Of a stretch of 64,000 bases of DNA, positions 48,101-55,924 are shown piece by piece. This stretch comes from Mytilus californianus (lineage: Eukaryota > Mollusca > Bivalvia > Mytilida > Mytilidae): positions 73,429,558 to 73,493,557 of the forward strand of contig NW_026262668.1 in assembly GCF_021869535.1 (NCBI RefSeq). The letters run 5' to 3'. Within the stretch, counting starts at the first letter, position 1; each line of letters begins with the position of its first letter. A model generated the notes under the pieces. That model had not been told where the DNA came from, made no database searches, and worked only from the letters and a program-made list of their open reading frames with translations. The translations under genes and the position numbers were made by a program.

Positions 48101-50973
48101 TATTTGAATCGTAACGGTGCACTATAATTGTCTAAGCGGTTAGAAAATTGCCGTCGAAAAATTCGGGATGATAATCGTAATTCAATGGCATTTTTCTTGT
48201 TTGATAATCGTAATTTCTTTATGGGATAATAGTAACTGAAAAATAATAAACGTGTCTTCCAGCTTTTCAATGGTATTTTGTGTGTAAAAACAGCAATGTC
48301 CAGTTAAACGCTGACATTAACACAAAAAAAAATAAATGAAGCAACTTACAGGTTTATATCTAGGACAAAACTTGTATATATATCTCGATTTATAACAATA
48401 TGCATAACCTTTAGCAATATCCAATATCCCAAAAGAGCAATCCTATCAATTCATTGCTCCAAATGAAAGTCCCGTATTCCACATTTTAATATGCCATATG
48501 TTTTGCCTCAAATATCGCATATATCCAATCGACATAATCAATAAAAAGGGCAAATTAACCTCCCCTATCCAATATCCCATATATTACGGGGCTGGCTGTG
48601 GGTTACTTCCTATATGAATATATAAGTTATAACATGGATCAGATTTTTGGTCTTCGGCAATATATGAAAGGGGATGTTTATTTTAAATTCCAGCAGCACG
48701 CAAGGAATGACACCACCCCTTCCCCCGTGTACTATACAAGCCTCATTTATCATAAGTTCCCTTTTGTTTATATTCTGGAATGGGTCTACAAATTTTGAAA
48801 AAGGGAAATAGGGGGTGCTATTAACTGAACGTTTATACTAAATTTCTGCGCGAAATGAACAAAATTTTCCATCAGTAACTTAACTGCATTTTCGGATTAA
48901 ACAGTTGATACACTGATATATATGATTTTAAAAATTTAATTCAAATGTTTTGATTAAATACCCATGTATTTTAGGAATTTCTTTAAACAGTGTGGGTGGT
49001 AAAGGATCTAGAATAGTTACCAGTTTATTGTTACTATTGTATTTTATTTGTTACTTGTGCTTATTGTTTTTATTAGCCTTAACTACATGGCGCGTATAGT
49101 CTTACGATGCATTTGAAGGACTAAAAAAACACAAATATATATTATATATATGTGTATTGATAAATTACCTCAGAAGGCATAATATGTAGATCAAAACAGT
49201 CGAAACTGGTTTAATTACAAAGACTTTAATAGATTATCAAACAAATAGTTTGTGCTTCAGGAAAATGCATGACAATTAGGAAGGCTAATTTTTGTTTTCA
49301 TTTTTTATTTCATCCCAACCTTTCTCTACTATAAATATTATCATTAAATTGATGTTGTTAAAATTTATAGTTATTTTTTGAGATATCGAAACGTCAGTGA
49401 CGGTTATGAAGTAGCTAAGCATTTTATAGTATTTATGGGCTATACAACTGTTTACACATTCAAAAAGGTGTGACATTTGTTTCCAAGTCCGTATTTGAAT
49501 AAAATACCAAACAATATTTCTTTTTAATTCTAAACATTTAGAGATCATGATGACATTTTTTTTAATTTTAAAAGTTTCTCTCATTCCCGTATTTTGTATC
49601 ATTCCTAGTTCCTGGAGTTTTCTGTATTTTAACATAGTTCGTGTTTCCCCACTTCCAAATTTCCTGAAGCTTGTGCCCCCCCTCCCCATTCCAATTTTAT
49701 GATATACTAGTATGTAGCTGTTTACATTAGAACTATTAAGCATATATGCACAAAAAGAAATGTCAGAAGATGTTAGAATGTTTCCGTGATTAATTGATTA
49801 TTCATCACCATATTTTCACCATATGCTATGAGATAGACAGTTTTTAGTGTCAATATCAATCAAACACTATCAAGTTACGATTATCTTCTCATTTTTATTA
49901 CCGAAATTACGATTATCATTTTTTCTAGTTACGATTATCATCCCGAATTTTTCGACGGCAATTTTCTAAGTGCTTAGACAATTATAGTGCACCGTAACGA
50001 TTCAAATATGATGTAATGGTATAGAAAAATCTGGCAGCTGAGTAACTCGTGACAACAACGGTCTACATTTGAGAAAAATGACTGAAAATATTTTACCTAT
50101 TTCTGCCGTCGCCATATTGGGATCGTCGTAATTCCAGTTACGATTATCAGTTTAACACCAGTGAATACACAATTTAGATTTAAAGTCTAAATTCTTACAA
50201 CAAACAATTAAGATATTTTCATAAATATACGTCATCATTTACGTTTTCTCATTAAGAATAATTATGCAGTCTCCTGTCAATTTGAACATCCGATTTATAC
50301 AACTTGTACTAATCTATTGTTAACTTAAGGAAGTAAATTTGTTATCGGTGTTACAAAGATTGAAAATTAGGAAAAATTGCCTTTGAGCTTGCCTCTGTTG
50401 GTGGAATAAGCATACATATAGGCAAGCCGATTCGGTAACTTTTGGTATGACTAGAGAATCACAATAAGTTGCTAAAAGAACAAGAATTATAAAGACACTA
50501 TCCTAAAAATTTTGATGCTTTTTGTTTCTTTTTTTTTCAGGTTTTCATGAGCTACTATAATGTTTCCATTATTTGTCACGTCGATGCTGTCATAATTTTA
50601 GAATAAAATCCTGTTCTCATATTCCCCCAAGTTCTTTGTGGTGTTGGGTCGCTGTTTCATTGACGGATGATTTACATGTCTTTTACTCATTTCAAATTTA
50701 TTTTGACACCCGTTAAATTTAATGAAATACGGTGACGGCTAAAGAAAGGACTCGAGGTTGATGGGTAGGGCTGCTCAGCCCTTATAAAGAATCGAATGTG
50801 GTTATAACAATGTAAAAACTAAAAATAAATACGATATATGTTTTAAATTTACAGATATAAAAGTGCATCACACCATTTTTCAAAATAATTGATCCGCAAA
50901 TGAAACTTTTATATCTGTACTTACCAATGTAGATTATGAAAAATATCATACAAACATTATTGAATCCAGCCAT
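23795..50973 (-). CDS. Two-CTLD type I transmembrane lectin-like receptor (8-exon model)
   Basis: Join on the minus strand: 50,973-50,925; 35,583-35,398; 32,509-32,444; 30,124-29,996; 28,398-28,210; 27,187-27,032; 25,136-25,058; 24,197-23,795 (1,257 nt, 418 codons plus stop, no internal stop). Residues 1-17 form a signal peptide. About 20-143 is CTLD module 1 and about 144-258 is CTLD module 2. About 260-283 is one transmembrane helix, and 285-418 is an acidic cytoplasmic tail. Both modules end with the same cysteine layout (C-x16/17-C-x7-C) and contain a degenerate WIG-type motif; module 2 also has W-x6-C. No Ca-binding QPD/EPN/WND triplet is visible. About a dozen N-glycosylation sequons support an ectodomain. 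Every ectodomain intron is phase 1. The tail carries YNSL, YDKV and YDSV, so a signalling or endocytic immune receptor is inferred. The least certain parts are the distant exon 1 and the exon 3 donor. Confidence 0.75.
25058..25136 (-). CDS. Receptor exon 7: transmembrane segment
   Basis: A 79-nt exon between 'gtttattacag' and 'TATAG/gtaata', phase 1 in and phase 2 out. It encodes ILYSISIVAGIIGINVLAVL then VCNAYR: about 22 hydrophobic residues followed by a basic stop-transfer end. It is too short to appear as an open frame of its own. It joins in frame to exon 8. Confidence 0.85.
25162..25434. mobile_element. 273-bp MITE with TTAAGGTGGTAC terminal inverted repeats
   Basis: TTAAGGTGGTAC at 25,162 is exactly inverted as GTACCACCTTAA ending at 25,434. 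The TTAA ends resemble piggyBac-type target sites, but the superfamily is not established. No ORF. It begins 26 bp from the exon 7 acceptor of the receptor gene. Confidence 0.85.
25690..26345 (+). repeat. Family F / family B / family F repeat cluster
   Basis: 25,690-25,975 is family F ('gaagcactgaccactgagct', 'tggtatcgacccagtgtta'). 25,985-26,220 is family B ('gtccaatccaccat', 'gttgtgtcgttgttctcc', 'tgatgtgtttccctcgg'). 26,215-26,345 returns to family F ('tctccgaagcgcttttctgg'). Family B appears inserted in, or fused to, family F. It lies in the intron between receptor exons 6 and 7. Confidence 0.7.
26811..26828. repeat. (ATCC)n microsatellite
   Basis: Tandem ATCC/TCCA units in the receptor intron. 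Confidence 0.9.
27032..27187 (-). CDS. Receptor exon 6: C-terminal half of CTLD module 2
   Basis: Acceptor 'tttattgtacag', donor GAAT/gtaaga, phase 1 on both sides, 156 nt. Cysteines in STC, NDCFNMSYYMMC and YFC reproduce the C-x~16-C-x7-C layout of exon 4. Sequons NMS, NNT and NKS. The split codon with exon 7 makes a Cys just outside the membrane. Confidence 0.8.
27465..27640 (+). repeat. Dispersed repeat family G, fragment
   Basis: 'ggttcgtgttgctcagc', 'gttgtttgtcttttcgtc' and 'ttggtcaaggtattg' match the 3' part of the family G block at 33.77-34.40 kb. Confidence 0.7.
28210..28398 (-). CDS. Receptor exon 5: N-terminal half of CTLD module 2
   Basis: Acceptor 'tctgtattcaatag', donor GCAG/gtgaat, 189 nt, phase 1/1. 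Shows KWVESAMDC (the W-x6-C start of a lectin-like fold) and GTFWIVIPRNEQFLMKYGD, the counterpart of the WIG strand. Sequons NLS and NTT. Confidence 0.85.
28730..29990. other. Receptor intron 4 with family B fragment and a possible cassette exon
   Basis: 28,730-28,860 is a family B fragment. Around 29,560-29,700 two minus-strand frames overlap. One, after 'gagggtttgcag', is phase 1/1 with a 'gtaacc' donor and reads ANYKVTAPKTFYGKVEVIGE. The other reads GKVYVLHPVTDTENYVKN. I cannot decide whether either is an exon; the main model does not need it. Confidence 0.3.
29996..30124 (-). CDS. Receptor exon 4: C-terminal half of CTLD module 1
   Basis: Acceptor 'ttcacattttccag', donor GACG/gtaagg, 129 nt, phase 1/1. 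Encodes DYTDNTTDHGNKCAAIQLTP, then DCNFTILNIHC and NTDLPYICFRC. The KC..HC-x7-C arrangement with PYICF is the usual end of a C-type lectin-like domain. Confidence 0.85.
30130..32360. other. Receptor intron 3: AT-rich with two related CA-rich repeats
   Basis: 30,690-30,830 and 31,770-31,890 are diverged copies of one repeat ('gacacaggcatttcggtcatg' versus 'gacacatacacgtcgtgttgg', both leading to 'ataactctgtt'). A (TA)n tract lies at 30,397-30,411. If exon 3 uses its downstream donor, one more exon would be expected here; I did not find it. Confidence 0.5.
32444..32509 (-). CDS. Receptor exon 3: middle of CTLD module 1 (donor ambiguous)
   Basis: Acceptor 'gttcctttgcag'. The working donor is GATATCG/gtaata at 32,444, giving 66 nt, phase 1/1, encoding CQVLNVTAEKEANNTYFPVD. 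The frame stays open to a second possible donor, CTGAAG/gtacct at 32,364, adding NTSYRIQMCVTNC and FGLK. That form is phase 0 and would not join exon 4 directly. The short form gives the uninterrupted 418-codon protein. Confidence 0.65.
33770..34400 (+). repeat. Dispersed repeat family G, long copy
   Basis: Contains 'ggaatatctgcctcacagatg', 'ccacatgtggagcaggatct', 'gataacctgtgatcaccccc', 'gggtttcgtgttgctcag' and 'gtcatggcattgtcagttcg', an order I recall from many mussel sequences. The first 190 bp (33,790-33,970) repeat the last 190 bp in diverged form. A reverse fragment is at 34,985-35,105. It lies in receptor intron 2. Confidence 0.75.
35398..35583 (-). CDS. Receptor exon 2: N-terminal half of CTLD module 1
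   Basis: Acceptor 'tcatattccacag', donor CTTG/gtaaga, 186 nt, phase 1/1. Encodes QYIHISNEILLENRVLSS, then YISFRNYDRNGVNATWN and DVLMWIKTKNRSVQWIQYLG. The MWI..QWI stretch aligns with FWI..QFL of exon 5. It has no cysteine, so the first CTLD disulphide is missing. Sequons NAT and NRS. Confidence 0.8.
35768..35850. repeat. Short inverted 'ctcggccaatac' repeats
   Basis: 'aactcggccaatacagaata' and 'actcggccaatattg' are inverted as 'tctgtattggccgagttc'. It is related to the foldback at 36,554, which shares 'ggccaatacag'. Confidence 0.7.
36554..36687. mobile_element. Foldback MITE with ~50-bp arms
   Basis: Arms 'atttctgtattggcc/ttgttattggtcc' and 'ggaccaataacaa/ggccaatacagaaat' enclose a GC-rich loop 'cattcggcttcgcctcag'. 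The two sense and antisense ORFs across it are mirror images of the palindrome, not genes. Confidence 0.85.
37469..37765 (-). mobile_element. Pearl/Helentron-like short element with GCCCCATTTATGGGC hairpin
   Basis: Terminal hairpin ATGCCCCATTTATGGGCAT (37,469-37,487), then (GTCC/GTTC)n at about 37,505-37,565. One core unit follows ('caacttgaaacttagtacac'), and then the conserved tail 'ggggcatccgtgtactatgg' plus 'acacattctt'. Same architecture as the elements at 2.6, 20.6 and 40.5 kb but a different sequence. Confidence 0.75.
37770..39330. other. Receptor intron 1, part: AT-rich, no gene
   Basis: Several related passages of the type 'gaaatcttagcataagaaga' recur at about 38,815, 38,940 and 39,210 at roughly 130-270 bp spacing, suggesting a decayed tandem repeat. 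No exon is supported. Confidence 0.45.
39335..39770 (-). repeat. Family A 3' fragment followed by repeat H copy 1
   Basis: 39,340-39,440 is a reverse family A end. 39,575-39,760 ('gagcgcag', 'gatacgaccgcagaggt', 'gaacagttggggca', 'caatattcaagcttgatac') is repeated at 43,700-43,880. Confidence 0.8.
39795..40065. repeat. Two ~130-bp tandem units ('tttaattttggaccct')
   Basis: Both units contain 'agattcagcatat', 'agtttaattttggaccc', 'tggactaattt' or 'tagactaattt', and 'gggcccaa'. No coding content. Confidence 0.8.
40455..41945 (-). mobile_element. Pearl/Helentron-like element with ~161-bp core array and flanking palindromes
   Basis: Head: a small hairpin around CGACAaaatgTCG (about 40,465-40,482) and 'tgtccgtccacctgtccgg'. 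Core: 'agaaaaatgct' marks units at 40,959, 41,121, 41,282, 41,442, 41,602, 41,762 and 41,896, mostly 160-162 bp apart, with 'aattacccccaaaatcaatc' and 'ttccctttgtg' in each. Perfect or near-perfect palindromes with ATACGACCGCAAAA arms (40,766-40,796) and ATACGACCACAAAA arms (41,908-41,943) bracket the array. It lies in receptor intron 1. Confidence 0.8.
41946..42477 (+). mobile_element. Helentron-like 3' end with terminal hairpin
   Basis: 'agggcaataactccttaagg', 'gccatcttggttgg' and 'gtttcagaggagaagattt' lead to a terminal hairpin (arms AGCTCACTTGGCCC and GAGCCAGGTGAGCT) at 42,440-42,474. This is the reverse-oriented relative of the hairpin at 20,622 and has no (ACGG)n tract. Confidence 0.75.
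43690..44490. repeat. Repeat H copy 2 plus two pearl core units
   Basis: 43,700-43,880 repeats 39,575-39,760. 44,130-44,490 holds two diverged core units of the 40.5-kb array ('ctagaaaaatgcttgtttt', 'acccccaaaatgaatccca'). So the 39.5-42 kb arrangement is partly duplicated 4 kb downstream. Confidence 0.75.
44500..46030. other. Receptor intron 1, part: AT-rich, (TA)n tracts, no gene
   Basis: (TA)n tracts at 44,766-44,782 and 44,796-44,810. Near 44,813 and 45,586 the phrase 'cag/tcaggggaattactgaaat' recurs as the reverse form 'tttcaataattcccctgact', making an inverted pair about 770 bp apart. No exon seen. Confidence 0.5.
46582..46700 (+). repeat. Family A 3' fragment
   Basis: Runs from 'tatgggttttgctcattg' through 'gtctcaatggaaatcatac'. 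Confidence 0.8.
47555..47640 (-). promoter_or_regulatory. Possible minus-strand promoter and first exon
   Basis: The local sequence is unusually CpG-rich for this window. It contains TGCGCATGCTC (one mismatch from an NRF1-type site). Next comes an ATG at 47,586 reading MVVCHRKPRY, and then a strong donor ACAG/gtgagt (exon end 47,555). No downstream exon could be chained. It could be a nested or alternative first exon inside receptor intron 1. Confidence 0.35.
47814..47973. mobile_element. Foldback MITE with ~60-bp arms
   Basis: The arms 'aataactaatc .. aatattcaactcgtgaccga .. acaacac' and its inverse 'gtgttgttcggtcactcg .. gattagttatt' enclose a loop with 'atgcgctacgcgcattcg'. It abuts the 47.96-kb inverted-repeat element. 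Confidence 0.85.
47963..50152. mobile_element. ~2.2-kb element with ~215-bp terminal inverted repeats and GATAATCGTAA iterations
   Basis: 47,968-48,180 ('ggaattacgacgatcccaat', 'atggcgacggcagaaatagg', 'gccgtcgaaaaattcggg') is inverted at 49,930-50,145. The 11-bp motif GATAATCGTAA or its complement occurs at 48,170, 48,200, 49,873-49,886, 49,904, 49,926 and 50,140, mostly at the inner edges of the arms. No transposase frame is recognised inside. The longest ORF (49,743-49,285, minus) is low-complexity in character and unassigned. Interior 48,370-48,600 has iterated 'ccaatatccca'. It lies in receptor intron 1. Confidence 0.8.
50925..50973 (-). CDS. Receptor exon 1: signal peptide
   Basis: ATG with A at -3 and G at +4, reading MAGFNNVCMIFFIIYI and then a perfect donor ATTG/gtaagt (phase 1). 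Joined to exon 2 it gives IYIGQYIHISNE, a plausible signal-peptidase site. It is separated from exon 2 by a 15.3-kb repeat-filled intron, so the link is the weakest in the model. The next 90 bp upstream include CCGGAAAC (Ets-like) but no clear TATA box. Confidence 0.6.
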
Positions 50974-51059
50974 TGTGTATTAACGTCCCGAGTAGTTCTG
51001 ACATGACTAACCTCTTCCTGGTTACATATTCATATACAGTTTCCGGATAATTTTAATCA

Positions 51060-53610
51060 TACCAAAACAATACAAAAATCTAAACATAGAAAGTTGATAG
51101 TTTGTACTTCCAGTCAATTGAACTATAAAAACCAAATATTTAGAACGTTTCATAGAAAAAATATCGAAAGCAATTGTGGTCAACTTAGCTTATCCGGAAA
51201 CACTTATCACTTTAAACAAGAAACTAAGTTAAAGTTAATAATGACAACGACATTTGGTTATATATCTGTATGGGTATATCTCGTTGTTTACTGACATATT
51301 AAAGAATATAAATATATAAACAAATATTCCTAACTTATTTCATCTTGATGCAGATCACTTTACTTTATGTGTAACAAAACAAAAAAAGTGATATACTTAT
51401 CTTCTATTTTGATTGTTATTATCCAAACAATCAGGAAAACACAAATCTTTTTTGGCGAGTTTAATTATAAGACCAGCTAGAGTTTAAAATAATACGCGAA
51501 TCGTTTATTAAAATTGAGAATGGAAATGGGGAATGTGTCAAAGAGACAACAACCCTACTCGCATTCCGACTTTTTAAATGCCCATTTAATTAGGTGTGTG
51601 ATTTTTTTCTTAATAAGAATATGAGGCAAAGTGGTATATAGAGTAAAAAAATTGTAGCATTGTATCTTTTATAGGAAAAAGTACGATTTGGGGACAAATT
51701 GGTCTAAAATCGGATTTTCAGATTTAAATGTAATGTAAGTACTTTAATAAAACAAGGTTGTTTTGGTTACAAAAATTACCCTTTAATGATTAAGGCAGCT
51801 ATGAAATGACGAAAACTTCAGTAAAATGGCGAAACTATGAAAACCTTGTCTTGACTATTTGACTTAATAATAGTATAGAGCATGCCCGTTGCTCAGAAAG
51901 ATGTTTAAACAGAAAGTGTATTTTGTGTTTATTTATTCACTAGAAATAAATATTGGGCGACGCTTTGTTCTATGTTAATTTAGCCAAAATGTTCTTACCA
52001 TTAACCCATCTTAGTTAATTTTCTGACAAATTATCGCTTATGATGCCACTTTAAAGACGTAAAAGTCAAATTGGGTTATAAATGTTGGATAATATTCAAT
52101 TTTCTGAAAAGCCTTTCTTCTGATGCAAAATAAATGTGATAAGTAATGACCTCAAGTAATGTTTACTCTTGGTGAAATTTAAGGGCCAAATTAGTCCCTA
52201 AATGTGTCCAATCCTTTGTTTAAAGTAAGATATAAACTTGCTTCATTTTAAAGCTTACACTTGCCTATTGCTATAGACTGTATTTTGATATTTTTTTTGG
52301 GGGAAAGAGGGGGATTGTTTTTTGGGGTTGGTGTCCAATTATGTATTCTCCATATATCTCCTTATTCATTTTGTAAATTTGTTATTTTTTTGTCCTGTCA
52401 ACTTTGCGAAACTTATATCAGACACATATATGTCTCTGCCGATATGTATAAACCGTACATTAATTTCTTCTGACCATGGAAGTATTATATTGACAGGAAC
52501 TCCAACGAAAAATTAGCACATTCGCATCCCACTGATTTCTTTAGGAAAATAAAAGGTTCCGACTCAGTTTTTCAAGTACGTGATAACTTCTTTGTGGGGT
52601 ATCTGCGATGCCGCCTTCGCCTGTATAGTTTACAGAAACTGATCTTATCACGTGATCTGTTATCGAAGGTCTTATCTACCTACCAATGTAAATTAACACG
52701 GAAACTCCCGTGGCTAATTGCGAATCGCTACATGAATAACGACACCTGTTTCTGTTCAATAATTAAAGACTACAGCTGAAACAATCTAAAAAATCGGTCC
52801 ATATTTAACAGAATGACAAAAGAAAGTTAATTGTATTCGGAAAGAAGGTAATATTATTTTTATTTTTGTTTGATATGTTTTTATCACTGGAACTAGGAAA
52901 TCGGGAAATATCCGGTTATGAAAATTACATGACTCTGAAGTAGAGTGTTTGCAGAAAATAATGTGATGCGCGTGTAGTGTGCCGGATGGTGCCGGATAAC
53001 TCAAATTTTAAGTTAAAGATTGAAAACTTTAATCGAGTGTAACACAAATATTTATGGTTTTCTCTATCGTAAAATATCGTAAAATGTAATTTAACATATT
53101 TATAGAAAATGTTTTAAACACTAAGAGAGGTGGATAATTATACGCACGTGATGGCCTCTTCATATAGCATGTATCAGGTTATGACACCGATTACATGTAC
53201 ACCTTTTGAATAAATTCAAAAGTTTAAAACAACCTTCAACCTAGTCCGAGATTGCTCTGACGTCTGACGGACTTGTTTTGGGAAATAATGGCTTAATTTT
53301 AAATATTTCGATGCATTTAAAGAACTATCATAATGCTGGGTCCTAAGCAGTATACTCTTAAAATTTTATCATTAGAATTAACCAGTTTAGAATTAAATGT
53401 ATTTGTAAAGGCTTAACATATCTGAAACATCTTGCAGCGTTTGTTTAGAAATTTATAATATTTTGTTTTTGTTGAAATGCATGAAATATTTGACATCGGA
53501 CTTTCAGTAACTAATGCGACAAGATATTTGTCAAAGTTAGCAGTAAACCTCAATTACACATGCAGATTACAACTCATGATGTGTTTCCTTACACAAGAAA
53601 TTTATTAGAA
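51060..53610. other. Intergenic AT-rich stretch between the two genes
   Basis: 51,514-51,560 is a family E fragment. 52,560-52,780 is locally CpG-richer with two 'tcacgtgat' palindromes (52,578 and 52,648, E-box-like cores) and open plus-strand frames of no recognised family. No spliced gene is supported. Confidence 0.5.
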
Positions 53611-53616
53611 TTCAAT

Positions 53617-53714
53617 ATAAAAATTAGAAGATGTGATATGATTGCCAATGAGACTACTCTCCACCAGAGACCAAATGACATAGAAGATTACAACTATAGG
53701 TCACCGTACAGCCT
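53617..53714 (-). repeat. Family A 3' fragment (reverse)
   Basis: 'gaagatgtgatatgattgcc' through 'tataggtcaccgtacagcc'. Confidence 0.85.
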
Positions 53715-53823
53715 TTATCTTTTCTATTGAACAAGTTTCAGATTTACAAAAGCAATAAAACTCTTCAATGTCTTCACCGATAATTTTTTCAAATTCTTCA
53801 TCATCAAAATCGTGCACGTCCAT
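53699..53823 (-). CDS. Short acidic ORF, probable first exon cut by a repeat
   Basis: ATG at 53,823 (A at -3, G at +4) reads MDVHDFDDEEFEKIIGEDIE, then EFYCFCKSETCSIEKIK, and after that it runs into the family A fragment and stops. Strongly acidic, with a CFC..C cluster. It looks like a genuine N-terminus whose continuation has been displaced by the repeat. I see no donor before the repeat. Family not recognised. Confidence 0.35.
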
Positions 53824-53829
53824 ACTGAT

Positions 53830-55560
53830 TAGTGAAATATTTGTAAGTGACGATAGTTTATTAACATAGAAAACCTAGTAAAAAACTGTCAACTGCCAAA
53901 TATTGGCATGGTCGTTAAATGTCATATCCTTGACATTTATGTATACATCCGGTTACTTCGGTAAATTCCGTATTTACGAGTATCCCGAAAACGTTGTTGA
54001 ACCCATGCATCGATACGACTAATTGAAAGATGTCAAGTTAATTAACAGATACTTAACGATTTTGCGGCATCGCACTATAAACGTTTGAAATCGGTTTGTT
54101 GGAGTTCCTGTCAATATAATACTTCCATGTTCTGACATACGATGTAATGGCTAGTATACCAAACTTAATTGACACGTATAGTTTCCAAGGTAAAACATAA
54201 TGAATGTTATTTTTTTCTAATCCCCCCTCCCCCACACACACACACTTTGCGACTTTCGTCGCATTAATTTTGTTTTACCCATGTCCTTCGTCCGTTCTCC
54301 CAACACATGGTACAGGGTTCTCATGTTAAATCTTACTTCAGTGTTCAAAGCTATAAATTTTACATTATGCAGCACAGACACAGTATGTTAGAAGGCATTT
54401 TATGAGGATTTTTATTTAGTTAAAATTTCCGAAAATGACAAGATGGTGAACTTATTTCATGCATGTGCCCACATGTTTCATTCGTGGATTTCTAAACAGT
54501 TTTAAATAATAAATGCGAGTAAATTGTTTCATTCAATTTTACTATTCTTGGACATATACGTTATAAAATTTGTTATTAGCATGCACAGGGGAAAATGTTC
54601 AAAACGGATAAATTTTATCTTCCATTTATTTAGATAAACCATCAAAATCGAATTTACAGTGCGAAAACGGAAAAACATGGTTGAACAAATGAACAGACTT
54701 ATTACAAACACAGACAGGTGAAAGTGACAGGTCTGGACTAGGTTTACCGTGCGCAAAACCGTCCACTCGCAAAACATATATACTAGTGTCTTTCATATCG
54801 AATGAACTGTGAAAACAGAACAACAAGCTGAGTAGCATATTATGTAGTTTCCTTTAAGCTGGAACATGTACATTTTCTCAACATAACCTATTGTCTACCT
54901 TCTTTAGCTTCTTTTCTACTATGGGGAACATTCACTTCCATTTATACTTAGGGCGTCACTGAAATTAAAAGTCAAGAGTTAGCTTTACATTTTGAGAGTA
55001 TATGATACTAGTACTGAGGTGTGAATTTAGCGTTCCTGATGTGCAGATTAATCCAGAAAAACTCTTCGAACGCCTGAAAGTTATAAAGTATTATTTTAAT
55101 TTAGTTTGCCAAAGATTATTGTTCTAACGTGACCATTGACGAATACTACAAATGAGTCATAACGAGGCGGTGGAAGTTGTAGATATTTTCTTTAACCTCA
55201 GATTACTGTTATTCTTAAAATAATGTTATTGTACAATCGAAATTAACGTGATTCTTTAAAACCAAAGATTTAGAAATATCAGGTGAACAAGTTGTCCTAT
55301 AGCTGTACAAGTTTTATTTAAATCGCCAAACCGTTTTCAAAGAGTTTCATAATTATTGTTTTTAATAAGCCTGTAGAATAATTCATGGACAGGAAGCTAA
55401 AGTTGCATACCAAGCGTATAGATAGCAATGTCTCAAATCTGGAATAAGATTCGACAACAACCATATTAAAACTAATGTTAGATATAGAATAATTGATCGA
55501 CTTGATCCTAAATTCGGTTATCTAAATGAAAAATTCATGATTATTTTGTTCGTGAAACTA
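53830..55560. other. Intergenic stretch upstream of the C1q gene
   Basis: Pyrimidine/CA tract at 54,223-54,245. No convincing exon. The promoter of the C1q gene presumably lies in its distal part but I cannot point to a core element. Confidence 0.5.
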
Positions 55561-55578
55561 TTAATCACACGAACGAAA

Positions 55579-55687
55579 ATGTTTGCCTTTTTGGCGTTGG
55601 CATTTGCTGGACTATATCTCCAAGATTCACTTGTAAATGCCGATCTTTTTAAAGAGGATAAGTTATATTCTGTTTAAAAAAGACTGG
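55579..55687 (+). CDS. C1qDC exon 1: signal peptide, with in-frame TAA
   Basis: Hydrophobic leader followed by DLFKEDKLYSV, the stop, then KRL and the split codon at a consensus donor (gtaagt). The 109-nt length gives phase 1, which matches the exon 2 acceptor exactly. That match argues that the exon is real despite the stop. Confidence 0.7.
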
Positions 55688-55924
55688 GTAAGTTGAACTG
55701 CAAATACGATATTTCTTCTCCTTTTATGTCTGATTTTAACACTCTCTGTTGCATAATTATCTTTCATCTGAAATATCTCTCATCTTTCACTAGAATAAAG
55801 TCATTGTTTCGTCTTATTTCTAAGTACATTTCACTTGAGATTAAAAACCATTTAAGATGGACACTTGTCTTACTGAATGCCATGCTGTGACCTGTAGTAG
55901 TGTAGATATTCGCTTTTCCTGTCC

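Noticed and set aside
49285..49743. 152-residue minus-strand ORF inside the 2.2-kb inverted-repeat element as its transposase
   Set aside because: No catalytic or DNA-binding motif, biased low-information composition and no upstream context; length alone is not convincing.
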